Assembly: GCA_003521145.1 (NCBI GenBank)
Contig: DOTL01000020.1
Coordinates: 1 to 40,489, forward strand
Length of the DNA: 40,489 bases
Reading direction: 5' to 3'
Source of the DNA: Streptococcus sp.
Lineage (GTDB): Bacteria > Bacillota > Bacilli > Lactobacillales > Streptococcaceae
Shown here: piece by piece, positions 8,016-16,479 of the stretch
How positions within the stretch are numbered: position 1 is the stretch's first letter
How the letters are laid out: each line of letters opens with the position of its first letter
Position numbers and translations under genes: made by a program
The notes under the pieces: generated by a model
Database searches by the model: none
The model's input: the letters and a program-made list of their open reading frames with translations, nothing else
Told to the model about the DNA's origin: nothing

Positions 8016-8044
8016 ATTATAGCAAATTTCAGACTCTTTTACAA
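8016..8044 (-). promoter_or_regulatory. Promoter of the pyr operon
   Basis: TTGTAA (8039-8044) and TATAAT (8016-8021) with a 17-base spacer on the minus strand, directly before the PyrR leader. The -35 box touches the T-run of the rluD terminator. Confidence 0.85.
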
Positions 8045-8045
8045 G

Positions 8046-8084
8046 AAAAAAACGGACGCCTCTACCAAGAAAGACTATCCGTTT
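8046..8084 (-). terminator. Terminator after rluD
   Basis: AAACGGA/TCCGTTT arms with a long interior, followed on the minus strand by a T-run (8046-8052). It separates the LysR-lspA-rluD unit from the pyr promoter. Confidence 0.8.
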
Positions 8085-8092
8085 GATAACTG

Positions 8093-8983
8093 TTAAGCTT
8101 CTCTCAACTTCTCCAAGGTTTCCTTGAAAATAGCAGGTTCTTCCGCTGTAAATTTGACTAATCCTCCAGTCGTAGGATGCGTGAAACCAAGGGTCTTGGC
8201 ATGTAGAAATTGTCCATGGCCCTTAAGGGTCTTGCGTGGGCCATAAAGAGGATCTCCCGCCACCGGATGGCCGATATAAGCCATGTGCACACGAATCTGG
8301 TGCGTACGACCTGTTTCCAGCTGCAACTCTACCAAGGTAAAGTTGCCAAAACGTTCAAGAACAGTAAATCGTGTCACTGCAGGTTTCCCTTTAGCTGTAA
8401 CTGCCTGTTTCTTACGGTCCTTGTCCGAACGCCCAATCGGTGCCTCAATCACTCCTAGATCGTTAGGCAGATTGCCATGCACGATAGCCACATACTTGCG
8501 AAGGGACTTCTTATCCTTAAGCTCAGCCGCCAAAGCATTGTGGGCCTTGTCATTCTTAGCAATCATAAGGAGGCCAGACGTATCCTTGTCGATACGGTGG
8601 ACAATCCCTGGACGAACCACACCATTGATAGACGAAAGGTCCTTGACATGATACATAAGGGCATTGACCAAGGTACCAGACGTGTGACCAGCTGAAGGAT
8701 GGACCACCATTCCTTGAGGTTTGTTAACCACTGCCACATCCGCATCTTCGTAGATAATATCCAAAGGAATATCTTCAGCCTTGTATTCCAAGACCTCTTC
8801 TTCTGGCAATTCATAGGTGATAACATCACCCTCTTTAACCGCATACTTGGCCTTTGCCGACTTACCATTAACTAAGACTGTCCCAGCCTTAATCGCTTCA
8901 TTGGCCTGACTACGTGACAATTCTGTCAAATCTGCCAAATTCTTGTCCAGACGGCCTCCCGCCTCTTTAATGATGACTTCCAT
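8093..8983 (-). CDS. rluD: RluD-family 23S rRNA pseudouridine synthase
   Basis: Converts uridines of large-subunit rRNA to pseudouridine. The protein is 296 residues. An S4 RNA-binding domain spans about 12-75 (GRLDKNLADL, then VLVNGKSAKAKYAVKEGD), and the synthase domain follows with the catalytic aspartate in HRIDKDTSGLLM near residue 133. The start overlaps the lspA end by 17 bases, so translation is probably coupled. The exact uridines modified cannot be read from sequence; the Bacillus counterpart is ylyB. Confidence 0.9.
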   Translation of the reverse strand: MEVIIKEAGGRLDKNLADLTELSRSQANEAIKAGTVLVNGKSAKAKYAVKEGDVITYELPEEEVLEYKAEDIPLDIIYEDADVAVVNKPQGMVVHPSAGHTSGTLVNALMYHVKDLSSINGVVRPGIVHRIDKDTSGLLMIAKNDKAHNALAAELKDKKSLRKYVAIVHGNLPNDLGVIEAPIGRSDKDRKKQAVTAKGKPAVTRFTVLERFGNFTLVELQLETGRTHQIRVHMAYIGHPVAGDPLYGPRKTLKGHGQFLHAKTLGFTHPTTGGLVKFTAEEPAIFKETLEKLREA

Positions 8984-9428
8984 TTTCCTCTTTCCATAAG
9001 ATTAAAATCAAGAGCAGCACCCCCACCGTTAGATAGGAGTCTGCTACGTTAAATATTGCAAAATCAATAAAATCAAGCTGAACCATATCAACCACATAGC
9101 CCAAGTGCACACGATCAATAAAGTTACCAATACCACCAGAGATAATCAAAACCAACGATAGCACCAGCCAAAGACTCTTCTGGTAATTCTTAACCAGATA
9201 AACCAGAGCCGCACCAATCACTAGAACCGTCAAAATCACAAAGAAATATTTCTGATCCTGTAAAATCGAAAAGGCCGCACCACGGTTCTGTAGATAGGTC
9301 AAGCTGAAAAGTCCAGGGATAGCCTTGATAACTTGGTTAAGGGCAATATTTGCCACAACCCAATGCTTAACCCACTGATCCAAACCAATCAAAGCCAAGA
9401 TAGCCAAAGGAATCGCAACCTTACGCAT
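8967..9428 (-). CDS. lspA: Lipoprotein signal peptidase (SPase II)
   Basis: Membrane aspartic protease that removes signal peptides from prolipoproteins after diacylglyceryl transfer. It is 153 residues with four membrane segments. Family motifs are NRGAAFSIL near residue 48, GGIGNFIDRVHLGYVVDM near residue 98 (first catalytic Asp) and FAIFNVADS near residue 123 (second Asp). It lies 8 bases after the LysR gene and overlaps rluD, giving a three-gene unit also known in other streptococci. Confidence 0.96.
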   Translation of the reverse strand: MRKVAIPLAILALIGLDQWVKHWVVANIALNQVIKAIPGLFSLTYLQNRGAAFSILQDQKYFFVILTVLVIGAALVYLVKNYQKSLWLVLSLVLIISGGIGNFIDRVHLGYVVDMVQLDFIDFAIFNVADSYLTVGVLLLILILWKEENGSHH

Positions 9429-9436
9429 AAGCCCTC

Positions 9437-10351
9437 CTATGGTTTGTAAGTATCAAAGTAGTCAAACATAACATTGACAAACTTGAGAGCACAAGATGAC
9501 AAGTTAATCCCTTTACGACGGACATAAACCATCTTGTTATCCAAATTATCCTCAAGCGGAATAACCGTAATTCCGTTCACACTTTGCGCATCCAAGAAAC
9601 CAGATCCCGTTGCATAAGCATCCGTACGTTCCAAAATACCGTTCAAAGTCGCACGGTCTGTCACATTAAACATCAAAGACGAATCTGACGTATCTACAAA
9701 GTTTTCAGAATAGTAAAGATACTCGTCCTTCTCCTGAGTGAAACGCACTGTAGGCAAGGCCGCCAAGTCCTCCATGACTAGACTTTCTTTTTTAGCCAGA
9801 GGATGCCCCTTACGGAGATAAATATGCGTCTTAAACGGAATCAAATCAATAGCCTCGAGCCCAAGCTTGTCCATATTTTGATGGATTCCCTTGCTATTTT
9901 GACGATTCAAATAGATAATCCCAATCTCACTGTGCCCCTTTGCTACCTCATCCAAAATCTGAATGGTAGTAGACTCAAAGATACGGAAATCCTTGTAATC
10001 AGGATAGCGCTCTGAAAAAGTCGTAATCAAAGGTGGTAAAAAATCATAGTGCTGACTGGCAATTGAAAACTGGTTGCCCTTTTCAGAAGCATTGAGATAG
10101 CGATTTTCAAAACTATCAAAACTGCGTACCACCTCAAGGGCACGCTCATAAAAGTCCATACCCTGACTGGTCAAGACAGACCCCGTCGTTGTACGAGTAA
10201 AAATTTGAAAATTCAGCTCCTGCTCCAAATCCTTGATAGCCACCGAAAGGCTAGGCTGACTCACAAAGAGCTTGTTAGCTGCCTCACGGAAGGTTCCGCT
10301 GTTGGCAATGGCTACGACATAACGTAGTTGTTGTATGTTCATGTGTGGCAC
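9437..10351 (-). CDS. cpsY: LysR-family regulator, CpsY/MtaR type
   Basis: A 304-residue LysR regulator: winged helix at about 4-63 (LRYVVAIANSGTFREAANKL, then SQPSLSVAIKDLEQEL) and a periplasmic-binding-like effector domain from about 90. Position next to lspA-rluD and overall sequence suggest the streptococcal CpsY/MtaR group, whose members control methionine uptake and cell-surface traits. That assignment is from memory and context, so the target genes here are an inference. An alternative ATG lies three codons downstream. It is probably co-transcribed with lspA. Confidence 0.85.
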   Translation of the reverse strand: MPHMNIQQLRYVVAIANSGTFREAANKLFVSQPSLSVAIKDLEQELNFQIFTRTTTGSVLTSQGMDFYERALEVVRSFDSFENRYLNASEKGNQFSIASQHYDFLPPLITTFSERYPDYKDFRIFESTTIQILDEVAKGHSEIGIIYLNRQNSKGIHQNMDKLGLEAIDLIPFKTHIYLRKGHPLAKKESLVMEDLAALPTVRFTQEKDEYLYYSENFVDTSDSSLMFNVTDRATLNGILERTDAYATGSGFLDAQSVNGITVIPLEDNLDNKMVYVRRKGINLSSCALKFVNVMFDYFDTYKP

Positions 10352-10378
10352 TTCTTTCTTGAAAAATCAATCAGTCCT

Positions 10379-10384
10379 ATTATA
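10379..10384 (-). promoter_or_regulatory. Extended -10 promoter of the LysR-lspA-rluD unit
   Basis: TGGTATAAT on the minus strand is a TGnTATAAT extended -10 box 28 bases before the LysR start codon. No good -35 box is seen. Confidence 0.55.
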
Positions 10385-10412
10385 CCAGATTTTATCCTCT
10401 TTTGTTGATACT

Positions 10413-10436
10413 AAAAAGCCCAGGCAACCTTGAGCT
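10413..10436 (-). terminator. Terminator after the first DWT-repeat membrane pseudogene
   Basis: Minus strand AGCTCAAGG-TTG-CCTGGGCT followed by TTTTT, with one bulged A in the stem. It lies 21 bases past the pseudogene stop. Confidence 0.7.
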
Positions 10437-10457
10437 TGAATTAATTAAAAAGTAGTC

Positions 10458-11696
10458 TCATTCGTCTGATTTGTCTGTCAAGAAGTACTCGTTTTCACGT
10501 TTGTCATAGTCGAAGGTCAAACGAACAGCATCTACCTTACCACTTTCTGGATTATAATCACGGTAGCTAAGACTCACTGACTGAGTGAAATCGCCTTGTT
10601 CAGTTTGTGTCATTTCATGATAAGTGAAGCTAGCCTCTGGGTGTTTTTCAACCATCTCAGAAAGTCGTGTCCCCTTGAGCAAATCAGCTTGTGTACCTCC
10701 AGACAACTTTTCATAGTCATCTTTTGTCCAGTCGCTACGATAGTCATCGACTTCTTTGACCTTATCATAGTCGAAGGTTGCTGAGGCAGATTTCAAAACA
10801 TAGACAACGTCTTTTTTCTCGAAGGTCAAACGAACATAGTTGTTTCCATCTGTGTTTTCTTTTCTATAGGTAAGGTCTAGTAAATCTGGTTTATCTTCCT
10901 CGTAAGCCTCACTATACTCGGCATCAGTCGCCTTACCGTGAGTATCGAAGACCTCATCCAATGTCAAAGTATCAACCTTCAACTCCTTAAACTGATCCTC
11001 AGTCCAGTCAAACTTATAATTCTCATCGATGTACAGATAAGCTCTATCGTGACCTTCACTTTGGAACTGTACAGCATGGCTCATGACATATTTCACCGCT
11101 TGATAGCCTGCTCCAGCAAGCGAAGTCATAAAGAAGATGATTGACATGACTAGGGCAATAATAGATAGCGCCTTACGTGTCGACTTCAGACTCAAAACCA
11201 AAGTCACAATAGCTAGAATAATGAGGAAGAAAGCAAGGAAAGTAAAGACAAAACCGATAGAAAGCGTCCAAGACAAAACGACAAATAGAATCCCCAAAAC
11301 TAGGATAATAATTGGCAAAGCAATATTAACAAAAGTATTGTTCTTGGTTACTTTAGGTTTGTAATAAGGGTTCTCCAAAGGTATCTGACTTGTCCTTGGA
11401 GTTTCTTTTTCTTGCTCTTTCTCCATATTCAACTCAGGCATTGGCTTAGAAGCTTTCTCCTCTAATGCCACCTGAGTTTCATCTGGTTGCGTATCTGCTA
11501 CTGAGTCAGCTGTCACCTCTTCAGTAGTTTCAGAGCTATCCACCTGCTGAGCTTCAACCTGCTCAGACACTTGGGCACTTGGTTCCTCCGAAGCGATGAC
11601 AAAGCCCTCTTACTCAGCTTCCATAAATTCCTCAGGACTTGGTTTACATCCATTGACGTCCTCAAAGTGACGCACCCATTCTTCTCTAGTTGCCAT
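10458..11696 (-). pseudogene. Membrane protein with two C-terminal DWT repeats, broken by one stop
   Basis: Read from ATG 11694-11696, the product starts MATREEWVRHFEDVNG and continues KPSPEEFMEAE, then hits TAA at 11610-11612 and goes on in frame for 384 more codons. A GTG at 11568-11570 could restart translation as a 370-residue protein without the SPEEF head. Order of parts: head motif, acidic linker, three or four membrane segments (about residues 80-160 of the restart product), then two about 80-residue repeats starting FDWTEDQFKELK and SDWTKDDYEKL. The repeats recall the small BLIP/BamE-like fold (DUF3862 type); this is a resemblance only. A paralogue, also broken, lies at 13340-14723. 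Function is unknown, probably surface or envelope. Confidence 0.8.
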
Positions 11697-11845
11697 AGCT
11701 GACTCCTTTATCTCTTTTTCTTTATTTTATCATACTTAATCTCGTCTTATGAAAATAAGGCCGGATATAAGAGAGTATTTTTTGAGACTACCTTAGGTGC
11801 TTAAGTGACAAGATATATTATGAAAATGGATGAAAGAAGAAAAGA

Positions 11846-11895
11846 AACTGCCCCCAAAAGTAAGATTTTTTCTATCACACTTTTTGGGGGCAGTT
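11846..11895 (-). terminator. Strong terminator after the XRE regulator gene
   Basis: AACTGCCCCCAAAA (11846-11859) pairs with TTTTTGGGGGCAGTT (11881-11895), about 14 base pairs, with a 21-nt loop. The symmetric A/T flanks could serve either strand; on the minus strand it ends the small-membrane-protein/XRE unit. No gene is visible between 11696 and 11941. Confidence 0.7.
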
Positions 11896-11940
11896 CAGAT
11901 ATTAGTATGACTAGTTTTTTATACTTGTATAGTTATGTAT

Positions 11941-12408
11941 CTAATCCTTTTTGATTTCCAAACTAAGCTTATAAAAACTATAAAGGCTATAAGCAATTGC
12001 AATAATTCCCAAGAATCTAAAGTATACATTATCCTTTAAACTCTTCATATAAATGCCAATTATTACAAAGAGAAAGGTATTAATCAAAATGACTAGTCTT
12101 TTATTTTCTATCTTGCCTATTTTAAGTACCAATAGTCTAATAATAAGTATCGATGGAGAGAATAAAACGGCAATTATTGTAAGTAAAATATTTTTTCTGC
12201 TAATTAAATTAGCTTTAATGTCTTTTTGAGATTCTTTTTCAATATTCATCTCTTTAAATAATAGTTCCAGTGAAACATTATCAGGTTCACTTTTTCCTAA
12301 TTCCCATTTAGAAATCGTCTGACGAGTAACAAATACTTTATCTGCAAGTTCTTGCTGAGTCATACCCGTTTTAGTTCTATATTCTTTGATCAACGTGGCA
12401 ATGTCCAT
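11941..12408 (-). CDS. XRE-family regulator with membrane-anchored C-terminus
   Basis: The 155-residue protein begins with a Cro/CI-type helix-turn-helix (residues 2-58; TGMTQQELADKVFVTRQTIS, then KWELGKSEPD). The rest is two or three hydrophobic segments (about 70-90, 100-120, 128-145), so the DNA-binding domain is tethered to the membrane. Such fusions often sense envelope state together with a partner membrane protein, which here would be the 78-residue protein just upstream (21-base gap). Start ATG is preceded by AGGGG. Target unknown; the direct repeats at 12722-12774 are a candidate operator. Confidence 0.8.
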   Translation of the reverse strand: MDIATLIKEYRTKTGMTQQELADKVFVTRQTISKWELGKSEPDNVSLELLFKEMNIEKESQKDIKANLISRKNILLTIIAVLFSPSILIIRLLVLKIGKIENKRLVILINTFLFVIIGIYMKSLKDNVYFRFLGIIAIAYSLYSFYKLSLEIKKD

Positions 12409-12429
12409 TTTAATACCCCTAGCTTATTT

Positions 12430-12666
12430 CTATTCTTTGATAAAAGGTTCTGATAGCAAAATTACTATTAATATTATATAGAGAGGATGTTTATAAATAA
12501 AGTAAACAGCAACGAGTAATAGAAACAATAAAATTCTCGTAACCCACGGATATTTGTTTGATAAACTGTCCGATAAATTAACTAAAGGTTTCAGTATCAG
12601 CCCTATTAATCCAAAAGTAAGTACCCATATAAAATTAGTTTTGTTTTTCTTAATAAATTGTAACAT
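12430..12666 (-). CDS. Small membrane protein, partner of the XRE regulator
   Basis: A 78-residue protein with two or three hydrophobic stretches (TNFIWVLTFGLIGLI, WVTRILLFLLLVAVYFIY, LYIILIVILLS). No family recognised. ATG 12664-12666 is chosen because GAGGAGGTG lies 6 bases upstream; the ATG three codons earlier overlaps that site. It precedes the XRE gene in a two-gene unit. Confidence 0.7.
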   Translation of the reverse strand: MLQFIKKNKTNFIWVLTFGLIGLILKPLVNLSDSLSNKYPWVTRILLFLLLVAVYFIYKHPLYIILIVILLSEPFIKE

Positions 12667-12698
12667 TAAGAACACCTCCTCAAATTTGTTACTTTAAT

Positions 12699-12774
12699 TT
12701 TATAAAGACCCATGATTAAAAGCACGCAACGAATAGTGAAATATGCGCAACTCCCTTAAAAAATAGGGTGCAAC
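12699..12774 (-). promoter_or_regulatory. Promoter with three GTTGC direct repeats before the membrane/XRE unit
   Basis: Minus strand: GTTGCAC, GTTGCGC and GTTGCGTGC, whose GCAAC complements sit at 12770-12774, 12747-12751 and 12726-12730. Spacings of 23 and 21 bases are about two helical turns. The last repeat contains a possible -35 box TTGCGT (12724-12729), 19 bases before TATAAA (12699-12704). This looks like a regulator-binding array, perhaps for the XRE protein itself; that is an inference. The rest of the gap (12775-12931) shows nothing I can name. Confidence 0.45.
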
Positions 12775-12931
12775 GCCCCATTTCAATATGCAAAGAGGAC
12801 AATATTACCTCTTAAAAGTTCGAATGGCAGTACATTAGAATCTAAAGACAGTAAAATTTTATAATAATTAAGCCGTACTATTTTAAAGTCTATATTTACA
12901 TAAACTTCTGTTTGTCTTCTCGAAGCACACT

Positions 12932-13285
12932 TTAACCCTGCATCCTCCTATACTCCTTCGACTTCTCACCATACCAGTCCTTAGCTGAGTAGCCAAACTG
13001 CTCTCTATATTGTTCGGAGTATTTGAAGAGGTAATAGCCTCGTAGCAAATCAATGGAAAAGATATAAGTCGCAAAGACAAAAATGACAGGAATGATAGGC
13101 ATCAACATTGCATCGATACTCCCTCTGGTGTCGCTCCCGGTACAGCGGTCAAACAGTACCAGTCCAGCTGTAATCCCCGTTCCACCTAAAAAGACCAAGC
13201 CATCTGAAATCTTTTCAGTCACAAGTGCTGCCATGGGGCTAAACTCTGTCTGACTTTGCTCGAATGTATAATTTAAAAATCTCAA
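12932..13285 (-). CDS. Small membrane protein, unknown function
   Basis: A 117-residue protein with hydrophobic stretches DGLVFLGGTGITAGLVLF (about 28-46) and a second one near 60-85 (PIIPVIFVFATYIFSIDLL), followed by a charged tail YSEQYREQFGYSAKDWYG. The start is TTG (13283-13285), with AAAGGAG about 8 bases upstream; no ATG fits better. It follows the second broken DWT-repeat gene (terminator between) and shares its orientation. No family recognised. Confidence 0.6.
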   Translation of the reverse strand: MRFLNYTFEQSQTEFSPMAALVTEKISDGLVFLGGTGITAGLVLFDRCTGSDTRGSIDAMLMPIIPVIFVFATYIFSIDLLRGYYLFKYSEQYREQFGYSAKDWYGEKSKEYRRMQG

Positions 13286-13304
13286 TAGCTTTCTCCTTTA
13301 TCAA

Positions 13305-13332
13305 GAAAAAACAGGAAGGTTTCTCCTCCTGT
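13305..13332 (-). terminator. Terminator after the second DWT-repeat pseudogene
   Basis: Minus strand ACAGGA...TCCTGT arms followed by TTTTTTC, 8 bases past the pseudogene stop. Confidence 0.75.
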
Positions 13333-13339
13333 CCCTTAA

Positions 13340-14723
13340 TTAATCCTCATCTGGACCTGATTTATAAGTAAGGTAGAATGTATCGTCATCTTCTTTGGTA
13401 TCAAATGACAAGTAAACACTCTTGAGTTTACCATCCCCAGCCTCATAGTCACTATAAGAAATAGTCATTTCTTTTTTCGAATTCACCTTGACGAGATGTT
13501 GAGATTGTGTATTCTGCACTTGAAGCTTTAGGGTGATCCTTAACAATATCTTCAAGTTTCGTACCGTTTGATGGATCAGTGTAACCACCCTTATTGAGTG
13601 CATCAAACTATTCTTTTGTCCAGTCAGCTTTGTAAGAGCGATCAACTTCTACCTTATCTTGAGGGAATCTACCTGAAGCATATGACAAGATAAATGTACC
13701 GTCATATTGTTTCTTAAAGTTTAGGTAAACACTTTCACCATAGTCTTTACCAGAGTAATTCAACTTTCTCTCATCGCCAGAGATTTGTGCATCAGAAGCC
13801 TTACCATAAGTCTTGATGATAGACTTAACGGTATCCTTACCTGCTTTCAACTTCTTGAACTTAGATTCATTCCAATCAAATTTAGCATTTTTGTCAATGT
13901 AGTCGTTGACATCAGTGCTATCACCTTTTGAATCAGATTTAGAATCAGATTTAGAGTCAGATTTTGAATCGCTGTCATCATCTTTCTTGTCAGCGTCATC
14001 ATCGTCTTTATCAGCAACTTTTGATGTCTTGCTTGAGCTTGTGTTGTCACTAGCGTTTTGAGAGATTTGGAAAATCAAACTGCCAATAGAAACAAAGAGC
14101 ATGAGACCAGCAACACCTGTTGCAATAATTGAGAGCAATTTCTTGCTTGATTTAAGGCTAAAGACAAGTGAAACAACTGCCACTGCAACTGCGAGGACTG
14201 TCAAGATGATGAAGAGCCAAGCAGGACTTACGAACCATGCCAAGATTGCAAAGATTACTGAAAGTGCAATCGCAACGATTGGCAAAATAAGATTGAAGAG
14301 AGGTTTATCTGCTGAGCCAGCTGCTACTGGATTAGGAACTGTTCCAAATCCTTGAGCTGAGGAGATAGGTGCCTTTTCAAACATGCTTGAATCAAATTGT
14401 GGGGTTGGCTGTTGCACAGGTGCTTCTGAGAAAGCTTCTGCACCAACTGGTGATTCACTGCTTGCTTGTTCTGCGACAGCATCTTCAGCTGTTTCAGCCA
14501 CATCTGCGATGTCATCTTGTTCTGTGACTTCTTCAGTAGTAACTGGTTCTGTCGCTACTGCTTCAGCGACAGGTTCATTAGCTGGTGCTTCTACAGATGC
14601 TGCTTGAGCAGTCAAAGCGCTAGTATCAAAGTCAGCTGCTTTAGCGTCCAAAAATTCTTGGGGGCTAGGTTTACGCCCATGTACCGACTCAAAGAGTTCA
14701 GCCCATTCTGCTTTAGTTGACAT
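13340..14723 (-). pseudogene. Paralogous DWT-repeat membrane protein, broken by a stop and a frameshift
   Basis: Starts MSTKAEWAELFESVHG then RKPSPQEFLDAK, the same head as the gene at 10458-11696. An Ala/Glu/Val-rich linker, about three membrane segments (near 150-225), a low-complexity SDSK repeat run (near 255-270) and two repeats starting FDWNESKFKKLK and ADWTKE follow. TAG at 13608-13610 ends the 371-residue frame inside repeat 2; translation past it stays sensible (FDALNKGGYTDP) until an A6 run (13472-13477), where one extra base shifts the frame. The true end reads EMTISYSDYEAGDGK and closes at 13340. Two separate lesions show it is dead at full length; a truncated product with one repeat may persist. 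Confidence 0.85.
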
Positions 14724-14986
14724 AAAAATCTCCTTTTATCAAGAAATCTAAACAAGAGGTCCCTTCGACTTGGCGAAGTTTTCTATAGTCAGGATCTAGA
14801 CACCTCTCTCTGATAAGAGCAAGTAGCATATGTCCCTTAAAAAGTCCGACCTCACTTCACAACTTGAGGCAACCTTTCCCTATATCTAGTCCCATGTTAA
14901 TTTTCTTGTTGATAGTTTCGTTCTACCATATTTAAAGACATCTGTTAACCGTTTCCCAAAAGGTTTTTTTCTGCTACAATAGTAGG
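14724..14986. other. Intergenic stretch with short inverted repeats
   Basis: No gene is seen between the divergently arranged DWT-repeat pseudogene and the cyclophilin. Short pairable segments are AGAGGT/ACCTCT (14755-14803 region), CTTCG/CGAAG within it, and CCTCA/TGAGG near 14850-14870. The segment AGTCCCATGTTAATTT (plus strand) resembles the AGTCCCGTGTTCATTT end of the pyr structured elements, but the rest does not align, so it may be a decayed relative or chance. The right part must hold the promoters of both flanking genes. Confidence 0.3.
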
Positions 14987-14992
14987 TATAAT
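14987..14992 (+). promoter_or_regulatory. -10 box of the cyclophilin gene
   Basis: TATAAT 18 bases before the ATG, too close for a normal leader; a second box TACAAT (14975-14980) gives a better distance and has TTCCCA 16 bases upstream. One of the two probably serves. An AAAGGAG ribosome-binding site follows. Confidence 0.4.
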
Positions 14993-15010
14993 GCACCAAA
15001 GGAGTTACAT

Positions 15011-15769
15011 ATGAAAAACATTAAAAAGTACATTCCATTAATTATTGTACTTGTTATCGCCGGACTAGGTTTTGCTTATCGAGAGAACATCTCACGCGCC
15101 GTTCGTGGAGATGCATACGTTGATAACAAGATATTCACTAAACAATTAGAAACGGCCCAAAAATCTGGAAAAGATGCCTTTCCACAGTTGTCAGACAAGG
15201 TTGGTAAGGACGAAGCCGAAGTTATCCTCCACACTTCAAAGGGTGATATCACAGTCAAACTCTTCCCTACACTTGCTCCTAAGGCTTCTGAAAACTTCTT
15301 GAAGCATGCCAAGGACAAATACTATGATGGGCTTACCTTCCACCGTGTAATCAAGGACTTCATGATTCAAAGTGGTGACCCTAAGGGTGACGATACTGGC
15401 GGAGAATCTATCTGGAAGAAAGGGTTCGCTGTTGAGCCTACACCATTCCTCTACAACATCCGTGGCGCACTTGCTATGGCTAATACTGGTGCTAAAGAGT
15501 CAAACTACAGCCAATTCTACATTGTTCAAAACAAGGATGATCAAAGCAAACAGCTAGGAAATGATGGCTATCCAAAACCTATCATTGACGCCTACAAAAA
15601 AGGTGGTTACCCAGCTGGTGATACCAAATATACTGTCTTTGGACAAGTCATCAAAGGCATGGATGTCGTTGATACCATTGGCAATCTTGAAGTCGATGAC
15701 AACAGCAAACCAAAAGAAAATGTAACGGTCAATTCCGTTGTAGTCGTTAAAGACTACAAATTCAAATAA
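15011..15769 (+). CDS. ppiA: Membrane-anchored cyclophilin-type peptidyl-prolyl isomerase
   Basis: Speeds cis-trans isomerisation of X-Pro bonds in exported proteins. It is 252 residues: an N-terminal signal/anchor (MKNIKKYIPLIIVLVIAGLG) without a lipobox cysteine, a spacer, then the cyclophilin domain (about 70-250). Visible are SKGDITVKLFPTLAPK, FHRVIKDFMIQSGDP (catalytic Arg region) and GALAMANTG. The position suggests a cell-surface foldase. It is one of few plus-strand genes here; AAAGGAG lies 6 bases before the ATG. Confidence 0.9.
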   Translation: MKNIKKYIPLIIVLVIAGLGFAYRENISRAVRGDAYVDNKIFTKQLETAQKSGKDAFPQLSDKVGKDEAEVILHTSKGDITVKLFPTLAPKASENFLKHAKDKYYDGLTFHRVIKDFMIQSGDPKGDDTGGESIWKKGFAVEPTPFLYNIRGALAMANTGAKESNYSQFYIVQNKDDQSKQLGNDGYPKPIIDAYKKGGYPAGDTKYTVFGQVIKGMDVVDTIGNLEVDDNSKPKENVTVNSVVVVKDYKFK

Positions 15770-15908
15770 GTCAAAAGCACCCGTGAGAACGGGTGGCTTG
15801 CTCTTCGGCTGAAAGCCTCTACTACCGGCCGAGGCCTAAAGGCCCACCGAATGGTTTCCCTTCAGCACAACCTTTGCTAGCTGACCCGTCTAGCGCGTCT
15901 CTTTAAGA

Positions 15909-16382
15909 CTACTTTCTTTTATTCTTCTCACCTGTAAACGGATCATACTCCTCAAAAAGACTGAGCTGTTCTGTTATCACGCCTTCTTGTAATTGATTAC
16001 GAATATATTCTTCAATTCGCTTCTGATTTCGCCCAACCGTATCAAGATAAAACTCTCGACACCAAAATTTGCGATTCCCATATTTATACTTTAAATTAGC
16101 GTGTCGGTCGAATATCATTAAACTACTTTTACCCTTTAAATATCCCATAAATGAAGAAATACTTAGTTTCGGTGGTATACTCACTAACATGTGAATATGA
16201 TCTGGGCAAGCTTCTGCTTCATGTATTTCAACACCTTTTCTTTCACATAATGACCGTAAGATTTGACCTATACTTGCTTTGTATTTCCCATAGATTATCT
16301 GACGTCTATATTTCGGTGCGAAAACAATATGATACTTACAATTCCATGTAGTATGTGCTAAACTATTATTATCCTGTCTCAT
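15909..16382 (-). CDS. tnpA: IS200 family Y1 transposase TnpA
   Basis: A 157-residue HUH-type single-strand transposase. The metal-binding pair is H62-I-H64 (CPDHIHMLVSIPP), and the catalytic Tyr is expected at residue 126 in RIEEYIRNQ, after the DTVGRNQ signature. N-terminal WNCKYHIVFAPKYRR is typical. Full length, so the element may still be active. No TnpB-type partner is present. Confidence 0.95.
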   Translation of the reverse strand: MRQDNNSLAHTTWNCKYHIVFAPKYRRQIIYGKYKASIGQILRSLCERKGVEIHEAEACPDHIHMLVSIPPKLSISSFMGYLKGKSSLMIFDRHANLKYKYGNRKFWCREFYLDTVGRNQKRIEEYIRNQLQEGVITEQLSLFEEYDPFTGEKNKRK

Positions 16383-16479
16383 CAGGAGTCCTCCTTTTGT
16401 ATATTAGCTAGTGGTCGGGAAACCTTATCTAATATAACACTTTAGGGGGGACTTTTTTGATACATCGCTAAAAGCTTTT

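Noticed and set aside
12883..13080. 65-codon frame overlapping the 117-residue membrane protein
   Set aside because: It lies out of frame with no start signal; the overlapped gene has hydrophobic segments and a ribosome-binding site.
13900..13975. Possible CRISPR-like or minisatellite repeat (repeating SDSK codons)
   Set aside because: The repeats are short, in frame, contiguous and without spacers; they are a low-complexity linker in the pseudogene.
15011..15769. ppiA product as a lipoprotein
   Set aside because: The N-terminal hydrophobic segment has no cysteine after it; it looks like an uncleaved anchor.
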